Below, piece after piece: positions 9,871 through 18,900 of a DNA stretch of 64,000 nt; within the stretch, counting starts at the first letter, position 1; every line of letters begins with the position of its first letter. The DNA comes from Streptomyces xantholiticus (GTDB lineage: Bacteria; Actinomycetota; Actinomycetes; Streptomycetales; Streptomycetaceae): the NCBI RefSeq assembly GCF_014651015.1, contig NZ_BMWB01000003.1, forward strand, positions 30,561-94,560, in the 5' to 3' direction. Below the pieces are notes generated by a model. That model made no database searches, was not told the DNA's origin, and worked only from the letters and a program-made list of their open reading frames with translations. Both the position numbers and the translations under genes were made by a program.

Positions 9871-10710
9871 GTGCCCCGCCTGTCTGAAGTCATCGCCGAG
9901 CTCGACGCCCTCTGGCCCCCCGAGCGGGCCGAACAGTGGGACGCCGTCGGCACGGTCTGTGGAGACCCCGACGCCGAGGTCACCCGTGTTCTGTTCGCCG
10001 TCGACCCCGTCCAGGACGTCGTCGAAGAGGCGGTGAAGCTCGGCGCCGGCCTGCTCGTCACCCACCACCCGCTCTATCTGCGGGGTACGACGACGGTCGC
10101 GGCCGGCCACTTCAAGGGCCGGGTCGTGCACACGCTGATCAAGAACGACATCGCCCTGCACGTCGCACACACCAACGCCGACACCGCCGACCCCGGTGTC
10201 TCCGACGCCCTCGCCGGCGCTCTCGACCTGCGCGTGGTGCGCCCCCTGGTGCCCGACCCCTCCGACCCGAGCGGCCGCCGCGGCCTCGGCCGGGTGTGCG
10301 AGCTGGACCGCCCCCAGACGCTGCGCGAGTTCGCGGCGCGCGCCGCGAAGCGTCTGCCCGCCACCGCGCAGGGCATCCGCCTCGCCGGCGACCCGGAAGC
10401 GACGGTCCGCACCGTCGCCGTCAGCGGCGGCTCCGGCGACAGCCTCTTCGAACAGGTACGGGCCGCAGGCGTCGACGCCTTCCTCACCGCCGACCTGCGC
10501 CACCACCCGGCGTCCGAGGCCACCCAGCACTCGCCGCTCGGCCTGGTCGACGCCGCGCACTGGGCCACCGAATGGCCCTGGTGCGAACAGGCCGCGGCAC
10601 AGCTCGACGAGATTTCCGACCGGCACGGCTGGGACCTGCGGGTCCACGTCTCGAAGACGGTCACCGACCCCTGGTCCGCCCACCACGATTCCTCTGGAGC
10701 CCCCAACTGA
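9871..10710 (+). CDS. Nif3-like dinuclear metal-centre protein
   Basis: This 279-aa member of the Nif3/YbgI/DUF34 family forms hexameric toroids with a two-metal centre; its substrate is still uncertain. The metal-binding motifs are visible: VTHHPLYL (His65-His66), HVAHTNAD, and the C-terminal LVDAAHWATE with its His and Glu. The GTG at 9871 gives the usual start PRLSEVIAEL; an in-frame TTG two codons earlier is less likely. It begins a tightly packed run with the zinc-ribbon and RNase H genes, whose starts overlap the preceding stops. Confidence 0.93.
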   Translation: MPRLSEVIAELDALWPPERAEQWDAVGTVCGDPDAEVTRVLFAVDPVQDVVEEAVKLGAGLLVTHHPLYLRGTTTVAAGHFKGRVVHTLIKNDIALHVAHTNADTADPGVSDALAGALDLRVVRPLVPDPSDPSGRRGLGRVCELDRPQTLREFAARAAKRLPATAQGIRLAGDPEATVRTVAVSGGSGDSLFEQVRAAGVDAFLTADLRHHPASEATQHSPLGLVDAAHWATEWPWCEQAAAQLDEISDRHGWDLRVHVSKTVTDPWSAHHDSSGAPN

Positions 10711-11450
10711 ACGCTGCGCCCGCCGACCAGATCCGACTCCTCGACGTCCAGGCCCTCGACCGGCGCCTGGCGCAGCTCGCGCACCGGCGCAAGTCGCTGC
10801 CCGAGCACGCCGAGATCGAGTCGCTGACCAAGGACCTCACTCAGCTGCGGGACCTGCTCGTCGCCGCGCAGACGGAGGAGAGCGACACCGCCCGCGAGCA
10901 GACCAAGGCCGAGCAGGACGTCGACCAGGTGCGCCAGCGCGCCACCCGCGACCAGCAGCGTCTCGACTCCGGCGCGATCACCTCGCCGAAGGACCTGGAG
11001 AACCTGCAGCGCGAGATCGTCTCCCTCGCCAAGCGTCAGGGCGATCTGGAGGACATCGTCCTCGAGGTCATGGAGCGCCGTGAGTCCGTGCAGGAGCGCG
11101 TCGCCGAGCTGACCGAGCGGGTCTCCTCCGTGCAGGGCAAGGTCGACGACGCCACCGCCCGCCGGGACGCCGCGCAGGAGGAGATCGACGGCGAGGCCGC
11201 GTCCGTCACCAAGGAGCGCGAGGTCGTCGCCGGTTCCGTCCCGGACGACCTGCTGAAGCTGTACGAGAAGCTCCGGGTCCAGCAGGGCGGCGTGGGCGCG
11301 GCCCGGCTGTTCCAGCGGCGCTGCGAGGGCTGCCAGCTGGAGCTGAACATCACCGAGCTGAACGACGTCCGCGCGGCCGCGCCCGACACGGTGCTGCGCT
11401 GCGAGAACTGCCGCCGCATTCTCGTCCGTACGTCCGAGTCGGGACTCTGA
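10707..11450 (+). CDS. Zinc-ribbon coiled-coil protein with CTG start
   Basis: This 247-aa protein is mostly long charged coiled coil (about residues 15-185) ending in a four-Cys zinc ribbon (CEGC then CENC) near the C-terminus, the C4-type zinc-ribbon family of actinobacteria. Its role is unknown, although it regularly sits between Nif3 and RNase H genes. The start is unusual. The family N-terminus NAAPADQIRLLDVQALD is preceded only by CTG at 10707, overlapping the upstream TGA, with ggag at 10695-10698. No ATG, GTG or TTG occurs nearby in frame; the first GTG would remove about 70 residues. Confidence 0.9.
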   Translation: MNAAPADQIRLLDVQALDRRLAQLAHRRKSLPEHAEIESLTKDLTQLRDLLVAAQTEESDTAREQTKAEQDVDQVRQRATRDQQRLDSGAITSPKDLENLQREIVSLAKRQGDLEDIVLEVMERRESVQERVAELTERVSSVQGKVDDATARRDAAQEEIDGEAASVTKEREVVAGSVPDDLLKLYEKLRVQQGGVGAARLFQRRCEGCQLELNITELNDVRAAAPDTVLRCENCRRILVRTSESGL

Positions 11451-12715
11451 TGCGGGAGTTCGTCGTCGAGGCCGACGGCGGCTCCCGGGGGAACCCCGGC
11501 CCCGCCGGTTACGGCGCGGTCGTCCTCGACCCGGTCTCCGGCGAGCCTCTCGCCGAGACCGCCGAGTACATCGGCGTGGCGACCAACAACGTCGCCGAGT
11601 ACAAGGGCCTGGTCGCCGGCCTCAAGGCCGCGTACGCGCTCGACCCCGAGGCGGCGATCCGGGTACGGATGGACTCCAAGCTGGTCGTCGAGCAGATGTC
11701 GGGCCGCTGGAAGATCAAGCACCCCGACATGAAGCCGCTGGCCGCAGAGGCCGCCAGGGTCTTCCCGCCCGGGCGGGTCACCTACGAGTGGATCCCGCGC
11801 GAGCGCAACAAGCACGCGGACCGGCTCGCCAACGAGGCGATGGACGCGGGCAAGAAGGGCAAGCAGTGGGAGCCATCGCGCTCCATGGCGGCGCTCGACG
11901 CGCGCGACGCGGAGGCGGTCCGAGTGGTGGGCGACGCGGCGGCCGGCGCGGCGAAGGCGCGGGCGGCGCTCGCGGCTGCCACGCCCGTGCGCACGGGGCT
12001 CTCGGCCGCCGGGCCCCAGCCTGCCCCCGCCCAGGCGGAACCGGCCCCCGTCGCCACCGCCACCGCACCCGGCTGGGGCCCGCCCGACATGGGGCTGCCC
12101 GCCACCTTCGTGCTGCTCCGGCACGGGGAGACGGTCCTGACCCCCGAGAAGCGGTTCTCCGGCAGCGGCGGCAGCGACCCGGTCCTGTCGGCCGTCGGCC
12201 GCCGCCAGGCAGACGCCGCCGCCGCGGCCCTCGCGGCGCGGGGCACGATCCAGGAGATCATCAGCTCCCCGCTGCGGCGCTGCCGTGAGACCGCGGACGC
12301 GGTCGCCGCGAAGCTCGGCCTCGACGTGATCCTCGAAGAGGGCCTGCGCGAGGCCGACTTCGGCGCGTGGGAAGGCCTGACGTACGCCGAGGTACGGGAG
12401 CGGTACCCCGACGACCTCGACGCGTGGCTCGCCTCCCCGAAGGCCGCGCCGACGGGTGGCGGCGAGAGCTTCGCGACGGTGGCGCGACGGGTCGCCGCGA
12501 CCCGCGACAAGCTCCTCGCACGCTGTCAGGGCCGCACGGTCCTGCTGGTCACCCACGTGACCCCGGTCAAGACCCTGGTCCGCCTGGCACTGGGGGCGCC
12601 GCCGGAGTCCCTGTTCCGCATGGAGCTGTCGCCGGCGTCGATGTCGGCGGTGGCGTACTACGCGGACGGCAACGCGTCGCTGCGCCTGCTGAACGACACG
12701 TCCCACTTGCGCTGA
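11450..12715 (+). CDS. Bifunctional RNase H / acid phosphatase
   Basis: This 421-aa fusion resembles mycobacterial Rv2228c. Residues 1-140 are a type I RNase H, which removes RNA from RNA-DNA hybrids, with acidic residues in EADGGSRGNPG (Asp9), NNVAEYKGL, RMDSKLVVEQ and NKHADRLANEAM. An Ala-rich linker (about 150-210) leads to a histidine phosphatase / phosphoglycerate-mutase domain with the RHG motif (LLRHGETVLTPEKRFSG), a Glu-containing LREADFGAWEG and the second His in LLVTHVTPVKTLV. In mycobacteria the phosphatase half acts as alpha-ribazole phosphatase. The ATG overlaps the zinc-ribbon stop by 1 nt, which implies coupled translation. Confidence 0.95.
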   Translation: MREFVVEADGGSRGNPGPAGYGAVVLDPVSGEPLAETAEYIGVATNNVAEYKGLVAGLKAAYALDPEAAIRVRMDSKLVVEQMSGRWKIKHPDMKPLAAEAARVFPPGRVTYEWIPRERNKHADRLANEAMDAGKKGKQWEPSRSMAALDARDAEAVRVVGDAAAGAAKARAALAAATPVRTGLSAAGPQPAPAQAEPAPVATATAPGWGPPDMGLPATFVLLRHGETVLTPEKRFSGSGGSDPVLSAVGRRQADAAAAALAARGTIQEIISSPLRRCRETADAVAAKLGLDVILEEGLREADFGAWEGLTYAEVRERYPDDLDAWLASPKAAPTGGGESFATVARRVAATRDKLLARCQGRTVLLVTHVTPVKTLVRLALGAPPESLFRMELSPASMSAVAYYADGNASLRLLNDTSHLR

Positions 12716-12753
12716 CGGCTGCGGACGCGGTCGGGCCGCTGCACGGTGCGCGT

Positions 12754-12770
12754 ACCGCGCTTCGCGCGGT
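12754..12770 (+). terminator. Short hairpin after RNase H gene
   Basis: A 7-bp inverted repeat (accgcgc/gcgcggt) with a 3-nt loop starts 39 bp after the RNase H stop. It could end that unit in the roughly 290-bp convergent gap before the aldolase gene. It is short, so support is moderate. I see nothing else in the gap. Confidence 0.45.
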
Positions 12771-13002
12771 GTCCTCGATCGCCGGCCGCCGGGCCGAGGG
12801 TTTTGGGGCGGAGCCCCGGCTTCGGAATGGGGCACCACCCACGCCGCCAGGCGTAGAGGGACGGCGTGGCGGGAGCAGGCCCCGCGGAGCGGCACCCGCG
12901 TCACCGGTGATGAGGCGCCCCCGCGCCGCGAGGGCAGCGGCGGCGGCATCGCGGTCACCCTGCTCTGCGGATTGCCGCCGCAGTGGCATGCACCGGCAGC
13001 GG

Positions 13003-13638
13003 TCACGTTCCCGTTCCGCCGTTCCACCCCAGCGCCGCCGCCTCCCGGGCCAGCGACTCGACCCGGGTCCAGTTCCCGGCCCGTACCGCGTCCGCCGGGA
13101 GCATCCACGTACCGCCGACACACGCCACGTTCGCCAGCGCGAGGTACGCGGGCGCGGACGCGAGCGACACCCCGCCCGTCGGGCAGAAACGGGCCTGGGG
13201 GAGCGGGCCCGTGAGGGACTTCAGGTAAGGCGTGCCACCCGCCGCCTCCGCGGGGAAGAACTTCATCTCGCTCACCCCGCGCTCCAGCAGCGCCACAACC
13301 TCCGACGTCGTCGAGATCCCGGGCAGGAAGGGCACCCCCGACGCCCGCATCGCGTCCAGCAGCGGGTCCGTCCATCCAGGGCTGACCAGGAACCGCGCCC
13401 CGGCAGCCACCGCCGACGAGACGTTCTCCGCCGAGATCACCGTCCCCGCGCCGACGACCGCTTCCGGGACCTCCGCCGCGATCGCGCGGACCGCGTCGAG
13501 CGCTGCCGGGCTCCGCAGCGTCACCTCGATCGCGGGCAGGCCGCCCGCGACCAGGGCGCGGGCGAGCGGCACGGCGTCGGAGGCGTCGTCTATGACGACG
13601 ACAGGCATGACGGGGGCGAGGTCCAGCACGGAGGTCAT
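13003..13638 (-). CDS. eda: KDPG / 4-hydroxy-2-oxoglutarate aldolase
   Basis: This 211-aa class I aldolase splits 2-dehydro-3-deoxy-6-phosphogluconate into pyruvate and glyceraldehyde 3-phosphate (Entner-Doudoroff pathway and sugar-acid catabolism). The family motifs are in order: VVVIDDASDAVPLARALV, GLPAIEVTLRSPAALDAV (catalytic Glu), VVGAGTVISAENV, ARFLVSPG, and the Schiff-base lysine block MKFFPAEAAGGTPYLKSL, followed by FCPTGGVS. The length matches the family. It is followed by yaaA in the same direction 70 bp upstream but has no pathway partners here. Confidence 0.94.
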   Translation of the reverse strand: MTSVLDLAPVMPVVVIDDASDAVPLARALVAGGLPAIEVTLRSPAALDAVRAIAAEVPEAVVGAGTVISAENVSSAVAAGARFLVSPGWTDPLLDAMRASGVPFLPGISTTSEVVALLERGVSEMKFFPAEAAGGTPYLKSLTGPLPQARFCPTGGVSLASAPAYLALANVACVGGTWMLPADAVRAGNWTRVESLAREAAALGWNGGTGT

Positions 13639-13708
13639 GCCCTCATCCTGCCGACCAGAAGTGATGCACGCAACGACCGTTGCGCAGTATGCAACGCCAC
13701 GCGAATGC

Positions 13709-14515
13709 TCAGTGGATCTCGGACACCACCACGTCCAGTCCCCATGCCTTCCCCGGCTTCCCCGGAGCCTGCGCCTCCACGACGTACCCGAGGTCCCGAA
13801 GCGCCTCCACCAGCGCCGCCGGTGTCTTCGGCGCCGCCCCGGCCTCCAGCAGGCGCCGCACGATCCGGCCCTTCGTCGCCTTGTTGAAGTGGCTGACCAC
13901 CGAGCGCTTCTCGACGCCGGTCGACCCGTCGATCTGCGAGTGCAGTACCCGGACCGTCGCCGTACGGTCCGCCACCTCGCCCTTCGGCTTCCACGCCGCC
14001 GCGTAGGCCGACGAGCGCAGGTCGAGCACCAGCCCGCCGCCGGCCGCCTCCGGCAGCACCGACTCCATCGGGCCGCGCCAGTACGCGCCCAGCGCGCCGA
14101 GCCCCGGCAACTTCACGCCCATCGAGCAGCGGTACGACGGGATACGGTCGCCGACCCGGACCGCGCCCCACAACCCGGAGAACACCAGCAGCGACTGCCG
14201 GGCCCGCCTGCGCGAGGCCGGGTCGAGCGTGGCCAGGCCCAGAGCGTCGTACAGCACACCCGTGTAGATCTCACCGGCCGGCCGGGTACCCGCCGTCCGC
14301 AGCTCCGCGTTCTTCGCGATCTCGCCGCGCAGACCTTCGCTCAGCCCGAGGACCTGCTGCGCCTTCGCCTCGTCGGCGGCGCACAGCTCCACCAGTTCGT
14401 CCAGCACGGCGGCCCGTGCGTCCGCGAGCCCCGGCAGCGACAGCGACTCCGGCTTCAGCGGAGCCCCGCGGCCGGAAGCGGCCTTGCCCTCCGACGGCGG
14501 CAACAGGACAAGCAC
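13709..14515 (-). CDS. yaaA: Peroxide stress protein YaaA (DUF328)
   Basis: This 268-aa member of the YaaA/DUF328 family is linked in E. coli to limiting free iron during peroxide stress. The N-terminal VLVLLPPSEGKA and the later SGLWGAVRVGDRIPSYR, FNKATKGRIVRRLL and C-terminal region are typical. The GTG at 14515 gives the family N-terminus and has GGAG 7 nt upstream; an ATG 28 codons earlier adds an Arg/Pro-rich non-conserved leader. It is divergent from the RNB ribonuclease gene across 109 bp. Confidence 0.92.
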   Translation of the reverse strand: MLVLLPPSEGKAASGRGAPLKPESLSLPGLADARAAVLDELVELCAADEAKAQQVLGLSEGLRGEIAKNAELRTAGTRPAGEIYTGVLYDALGLATLDPASRRRARQSLLVFSGLWGAVRVGDRIPSYRCSMGVKLPGLGALGAYWRGPMESVLPEAAGGGLVLDLRSSAYAAAWKPKGEVADRTATVRVLHSQIDGSTGVEKRSVVSHFNKATKGRIVRRLLEAGAAPKTPAALVEALRDLGYVVEAQAPGKPGKAWGLDVVVSEIH

Positions 14516-14624
14516 GGCAGGTCTCCTTCGTACGTACACGGGTGGGGGTGCGGCCCCGCGCCAGACTACAAAGGGCCGGCGCCGCCGAAATGCCACCACC
14601 CCCGCCCCGCCCTACGCTCGGTCC

Positions 14625-16067
14625 ATGCCCCGCCGCCAGATGAACGTGACCGGCGCAGCCGAGGCCCCGCTGCGCGCCGCCCTGCGTGAGCTGCGTAGGA
14701 CGCTCGATGTGCCCGGCGGCTTCCCGGCGGCGGCACTCGCCGAGGCCGAGGCGGCGGCGAAGGCGCCGCGGCTGCCCGATGAGGACGCCACGGACATCCC
14801 CTTCTTCACGATCGACCCGCCCACGTCCGCCGACCTCGACCAGGCCATGCACCTCGCCCGCCGCGAGGGCGGTGGCTACCGCGTCCACTACGCGATCGCC
14901 GATGTCGCCGCCTTCGTGAGGCCCGGCGGCGCGCTGGACGCGGAGGCCCACCGAAGGGTGCAGACCCTGTACTTCCCCGACGAGAAGGTCCCCCTCCACC
15001 CGCGCGCACTCTCCGAGGGCGCGGCCAGCCTGCTGCCCGGCCAGAGCACTCCCGCACTGCTGTGGCGGATCGACCTCGACGCCGAGGGGAGAACGCTCGA
15101 AGCCCATGTCCGCCGCGCGCTCGTCCGCAGCCGCACCAGACTCGACTACGAAGGCGCGCAACGGCAGATCGACACGGGCTTCGCAGAGGAACCGCTCGCC
15201 CTGCTGGGGGACATCGGGCAGCTCCGTGAGGCACTCGAGGTCGAACGCGGCGGCATCTCCCTGAACGTCCCCGAGCAGGAGATCGCCGAACGAAGCGGCA
15301 CTTACGTCCTCGAATACCGTGCCCCGCGACCCGCCGACGGCTGGAACGCGCAGATCTCCCTCCTCACGGGCATGGCCGCCGCCGACCTGATGACCGCGTC
15401 GGGCACGGGCATCCTGCGCACCCTGCCGACCGCGCCCGACGGGGCCGTGGCCCGGCTGCGCCGCTCGGCGCAGGCGCTGCACGTCGAGTGGCCGCACCAC
15501 GTCTCGTACGCCGAGCTCGTCCGCTCCCTCGACCCGCGCGAACCGCGCCACGCCGCCTTCCTGCAGGAGTGCACCACGCTGCTGCGGGGCGCCGGGTACA
15601 CGGCGTTCGCCGGCGGGGTGCTGCCCGTGCCCGCCGTCCACGCGGCGGTCGCCGCCGCTTACACCCACTGCACCGCGCCGCTGCGCCGGCTCGTCGACCG
15701 CTACGCGGGCGAGTTGTGCGTCGCCGCCGTGGCGGGGCAGGAGCCGCCGGAGTGGGTGAGCGCCGCCCTGGACGCGCTGCCCGGCGAGATGGCCGAAGGG
15801 GCCCGCCGCGGCAACACCGTGGAGCGGGAATGCGTCGACGTCCTCGAGGCGATCGTGCTGCGGGACCGGATCGGTGAACTCTTCGACGCGGTCGTCGTCG
15901 ATGTGAAGGAGAACGACCCGTCGACCGGAACCGTCCTTCTCGAGGACCCTGCGGTGGTGGCGCGCATCGACGCCGCCGGTGCGGCGCTGCCGCTGGGGGA
16001 GCGGCTGCGGGTCCGCCTCGTCGAGGCGGACCCGGGGCGGGCGAAGGTACGGTTCACGCCGGCCTGA
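14625..16067 (+). CDS. RNB-domain 3'-5' ribonuclease (RNase II/R-like)
   Basis: This 480-aa protein has the RNB catalytic domain of RNase II/R but lacks the long cold-shock and S1 flanks of E. coli RNase R, as in the short actinobacterial form. The catalytic Asp cluster is in IDPPTSADLDQAMHLA, followed by YRVHYAIADVAAFV, TLYFPDEKVPLHPRALSEG and the C-terminal YTHCTAPLRRLVDRY. It should degrade structured or residual RNA from the 3' end. The ATG at 14625 (MPRRQMNV) lacks a strong ribosome site; ATG 14640 is possible. Its stop overlaps the convergent membrane-protein gene by 14 bp. Confidence 0.9.
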   Translation: MPRRQMNVTGAAEAPLRAALRELRRTLDVPGGFPAAALAEAEAAAKAPRLPDEDATDIPFFTIDPPTSADLDQAMHLARREGGGYRVHYAIADVAAFVRPGGALDAEAHRRVQTLYFPDEKVPLHPRALSEGAASLLPGQSTPALLWRIDLDAEGRTLEAHVRRALVRSRTRLDYEGAQRQIDTGFAEEPLALLGDIGQLREALEVERGGISLNVPEQEIAERSGTYVLEYRAPRPADGWNAQISLLTGMAAADLMTASGTGILRTLPTAPDGAVARLRRSAQALHVEWPHHVSYAELVRSLDPREPRHAAFLQECTTLLRGAGYTAFAGGVLPVPAVHAAVAAAYTHCTAPLRRLVDRYAGELCVAAVAGQEPPEWVSAALDALPGEMAEGARRGNTVERECVDVLEAIVLRDRIGELFDAVVVDVKENDPSTGTVLLEDPAVVARIDAAGAALPLGERLRVRLVEADPGRAKVRFTPA

Positions 16068-16884
16068 CCGGTACCTGAGCCGGGCGCCTGCCGTCCGCCG
16101 CCTCCCGCAGGGCCTTGGCGAAGGCCCGTGCGTCGTCGGCGTGGGCCCGGACCGTACGGACGGGCCTCTCCCGTCCCAGCAGGCCGACATGCGTCACCGG
16201 CTCCGACAGCTCCAGCGTCACCGAGGTCTGTGCGGCGACCTTCAGATCGAGGACGCCGTCCTGCTGCTCGTGCGTGAAGAGCAGCTCGTACCGGACGTCG
16301 GCAATCCGGTCCAGCGGTATCCGCAGATCCACATGGCCGGCCTGGCGCAGCCGCAGCGTGTCCGACGACAGGACGTGGGGACGGGTGACGGAAGCGGCCT
16401 GCAGGCCCAGCATGAACAGCACGGTGTAGAGGTCCACGACGAGCAGCACCGCATGCACGGCCGGCCGGTCCATCAGCAGATACGACACGGCCACCGTTTC
16501 CACGACGCACACGAACGTGAAGCCGTACATCAGCGCGGCCTGGTCCCGGGCGTGCCCGAAGGACCGGTCGCCGGGCCCGACACCGTCGCGGCGCCGGCCG
16601 ACCCACAGGAACAGGCTGCGCATCAGCCGCAGTTCATGGCCCACGAGCCGCAGTACGGGAGCGGGCGCCAGCTCCGCCACCGCCTCCTGCCGGGTCCGCC
16701 CGCCGCTGCGCAGCCTCAGGTACGCGAACACCTCGGCGGCGAGCAGCAGCACGAGCGCGGCCTCCGCGGCAGCGAGCACGGGCTGCGGGAACGTCACGCC
16801 GCCCAACAGGCAGGCGATGAGCATCAACTCGGCGGGCAGCACCCCGTACGCGACGGCCCGCAGCGCGCTCTGCGGCCGGCTCAC
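16054..16884 (-). CDS. Putative membrane protein, coupled to MerR regulator
   Basis: This 276-aa protein of unknown function has four likely membrane segments: two near the N-terminus (AVAYGVLPAELMLIACLLGG and VLAAAEAALVLLLAAEVFAYL) and two central ones (LMYGFTFVCVVETVAVSYLL and AVLLVVDLYTVLFMLGL). A soluble C-terminal domain that looks PH-like follows, with strands such as VDLRIPLDRIADVRYELLF. The GTG at 16884 overlaps the MerR stop as GTGA and has ggag 8 nt upstream, so the pair is translationally coupled. An in-frame GTG at 16893 is possible but worse placed. The context suggests a MerR-controlled membrane or stress function. Confidence 0.82.
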   Translation of the reverse strand: MSRPQSALRAVAYGVLPAELMLIACLLGGVTFPQPVLAAAEAALVLLLAAEVFAYLRLRSGGRTRQEAVAELAPAPVLRLVGHELRLMRSLFLWVGRRRDGVGPGDRSFGHARDQAALMYGFTFVCVVETVAVSYLLMDRPAVHAVLLVVDLYTVLFMLGLQAASVTRPHVLSSDTLRLRQAGHVDLRIPLDRIADVRYELLFTHEQQDGVLDLKVAAQTSVTLELSEPVTHVGLLGRERPVRTVRAHADDARAFAKALREAADGRRPAQVPVRPA

Positions 16885-17660
16885 CGGGCGCACTCCATCA
16901 GCAGTTCCAGTGCGCGGGTCACGACCGCGGCCTGGGCGGGGGAGAATTCCGCCAGAAAGGCGTCCATGAAACCGTCGTCCGGCCCGGTGTCCCCCAGGTT
17001 CGTCACCACATCCTCGGGGAGGATGGCGGCGAGTGCCCGGGCCGTCTCCTCCACCCGGGGATCGGACGGGTCCGCGTCCGCCAGCACGTCGAGCTCCCCG
17101 TACAGCGCGTACGCCCGCTCCATCGCCCCCGGCGCCTCGGTCATCCGGCGCATCGCCTCCATCAGCCGCTCCTGTTCCGGCTCGGGCGCCACGGTGTCCA
17201 GCAGGGCCGGCAGCTCCCGGTCCTTGGCCGCCATCGCGGGCTCCGGCCCGGGCAGCCCGGCGGATGCGCGGGCCATGTCCCCGAAGAGCTCCGCGAGCCG
17301 CGGCGACACCGGGCCTTCCGTGGTCAGCTCGCCGCTGCGGGCCTGCGCGAGCAGCGCGGCCAGCCGTGCCCGCCGTGCGTGGATCAGCGCCTCCTGTCGC
17401 GCCAGGTCCTGGTCCAGCTCCTCGAGCACCTCGACGAGGTCGCGGCCGGCGTCGTCCGCCAGTACGTTCCGCACCTCGTCCAGCCCGACCCCCAGCTCCG
17501 TCAGCCGCCGGATCCGCGCCAGCAGTACGACGTCGCGGACCCCGTACTCCCGGTATCCGTTGGGGCGGCGTACGGGTTCCGGCAGCAGCCCCAGGTGGTG
17601 GTAGTGCCTGACGGCCCGTGTGGTCACCCCTACCAGCGCGGCGATCTCTCCGATTCGCAT
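16881..17660 (-). CDS. MerR family transcriptional regulator
   Basis: This 259-aa regulator has an N-terminal MerR winged helix (MRIGEIAALVGVTTRAVRHY, then LGLLPEPVRRPNGYREYG), a coiled-coil dimerisation helix around residues 75-115 and a long helical C-terminal effector domain of unknown ligand. No Cys cluster typical of metal sensors is present. It heads a two-gene unit with the membrane protein and is divergent from the Uma2-type gene. MerR proteins normally act at elongated-spacer promoters, probably its own here. Confidence 0.9.
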   Translation of the reverse strand: MRIGEIAALVGVTTRAVRHYHHLGLLPEPVRRPNGYREYGVRDVVLLARIRRLTELGVGLDEVRNVLADDAGRDLVEVLEELDQDLARQEALIHARRARLAALLAQARSGELTTEGPVSPRLAELFGDMARASAGLPGPEPAMAAKDRELPALLDTVAPEPEQERLMEAMRRMTEAPGAMERAYALYGELDVLADADPSDPRVEETARALAAILPEDVVTNLGDTGPDDGFMDAFLAEFSPAQAAVVTRALELLMECAR

Positions 17661-17793
17661 GCGACCAGTAGAAACGTTGACGTTGCGACAAGGTCAAGCC
17701 CGGACGGTGACCGTGCGGAATGCCGTCGTGTTCCCTTGGCCGTGTGCCACGATCGAGGGAACGACCCCGATCGCACGGACGGCGGGTGCCTCG

Positions 17794-18393
17794 ATGTCCG
17801 ACGCTGACGACATGACTGGCATGCCGCACGAACCGGTCACGCAGGACGCTGACGTCCTGCTGGAGGGCTTCCTGGCGCTGGACACGCCGGAGGGCTTCCG
17901 GGCGGAGTTGATCGAGGGGGAAATCGTGGTGACCCCGCCGCCGGACGGGGACCACGAGGACTGCATCAGCCTGATCGTCACGCAGGTGATCAAGCAGGCG
18001 CGGACCGATATGCAGTTCTCCGGCAACAAGGGTCTGACCCTGAAGAACGTGCCCGACAGCCCGAGAAACCATGTCATTCCGGACGGCGCTTTCGCCCCGA
18101 GGGAGCTGCGGCTCTACCGTGGCGCGGATCCATGGATGCCCTGTGACGGGGTGGCCATGGTCCTCGAAGTGACCTCCACACGGGCCAAGGCCGACCGTGA
18201 GACCAAGCGGCGGTGCTACGCGAGGGGTGGCATTCCGCTGTACCTCCTCGTGGACCGGGACGCTTCCTCCCTGACGCTCTTCACCGACCCGGGACGCGGT
18301 GACTACCGGGAGCAGCACACTGTGCCGTTCGGCAAGCCGCTCCCCCTCCCCGACCCCTTCGGCTTCGACCTGGAGACCACCGACTTCCTCTGA
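17794..18393 (+). CDS. Uma2/DUF820-type restriction-endonuclease-like protein
   Basis: This 199-aa Uma2 family protein has a PD-(D/E)XK nuclease fold and is often found in multiple copies in Streptomyces with no known target. It shows the expected order: FRAELIEGEIVVTPPP, a His-containing helix, VIPDGAFAP (Asp), VLEVTSTRAKADRETKRR (Glu...Thr block) and YLLVDRD. The ATG at 17794 is the most upstream start that excludes the MerR promoter region; ATGs at 17812 and 17821 are also possible. It ends 27 bp before the RNase P RNA. Confidence 0.85.
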   Translation: MSDADDMTGMPHEPVTQDADVLLEGFLALDTPEGFRAELIEGEIVVTPPPDGDHEDCISLIVTQVIKQARTDMQFSGNKGLTLKNVPDSPRNHVIPDGAFAPRELRLYRGADPWMPCDGVAMVLEVTSTRAKADRETKRRCYARGGIPLYLLVDRDASSLTLFTDPGRGDYREQHTVPFGKPLPLPDPFGFDLETTDFL

Positions 18394-18420
18394 AACGCCA
18401 GGTAGCATGGTCCCCACGGC

Positions 18421-18842
18421 AGACGAGCCGGGCGGACGGCCGCGTGGGTCCCTTCACAGGGCCTCCCGAGGAACGTCCGGGCTCCACAGGGCAGGGTGGT
18501 GGCTAACGGCCACCCGGGGTGACCCGCGGGACAGTGCCACAGAAAGCAGACCGCCGGGGCTGCGCTCTTTCAAAGAGGGCGGTCCTCGGTAAGGGTGAAA
18601 CGGTGGTGTAAGAGACCACCAGCGCCTGGGGTGACCCAGGCGGCTAGGTAAACCCCACCTGGAGCAAGGTCAAGAGGGACCGCCGCAAGGCGGTTCTGCG
18701 CGGACGCATGAGGGCTGCCCGCCCGAGTCCGCGGGTAGACCGCACGAGGCCGGCGGCAACGCCGGTCCTAGATGGATGGCCGTCGCCCCGACGACCGCGA
18801 GGTCCCGGGTGCACAGAACCCGGCGTACAGCCCGACTCGTCT
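18421..18842 (+). ncRNA. rnpB: RNase P RNA (type A)
   Basis: This is the catalytic RNA of RNase P, which matures tRNA 5' ends. The ends are set by a P1 helix in which 18421-18432 pairs with the last 12 nt with one mismatch. Universal blocks are present: gaggaacgtccgggctcc (start of P4), acagtgccacagaaagcaga, ggtaagggtgaaacggtg and the 3' agatggatggccgtc. A TAGCAT -10-like box lies 12 bp upstream of the 5' end. Length (about 420 nt) and order match Streptomyces type A RNAs. Confidence 0.95.
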
Positions 18843-18865
18843 GCCGCCACCTGCGGCTTTGCCTT

Positions 18866-18900
18866 GGAAAGGGCCTCTGACCTGGTCGGAGGCCCTTTCC
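18866..18900 (+). terminator. rnpB terminator
   Basis: A 12-bp perfect stem (ggaaagggcctc and its complement, 18866-18877 and 18889-18900) with an 11-nt loop begins 24 bp after the P1 helix of rnpB. Confidence 0.85.

Noticed and set aside
65..13375. Very long minus-strand open frames opposite the RHS gene and the RNase H region (for example 65-2287, 2333-5746, 11036-13375).
   Set aside because: They are antisense shadows of GC3-rich genes: Arg/Val/Gly/Ala-rich translations, no ribosome sites, no recognisable motifs, and they run across several real gene borders.
14271..16190. A 639-codon minus-strand frame opposite the RNB ribonuclease gene.
   Set aside because: The plus strand carries all RNB motifs; the antisense translation has none and joins pieces of unrelated genes.
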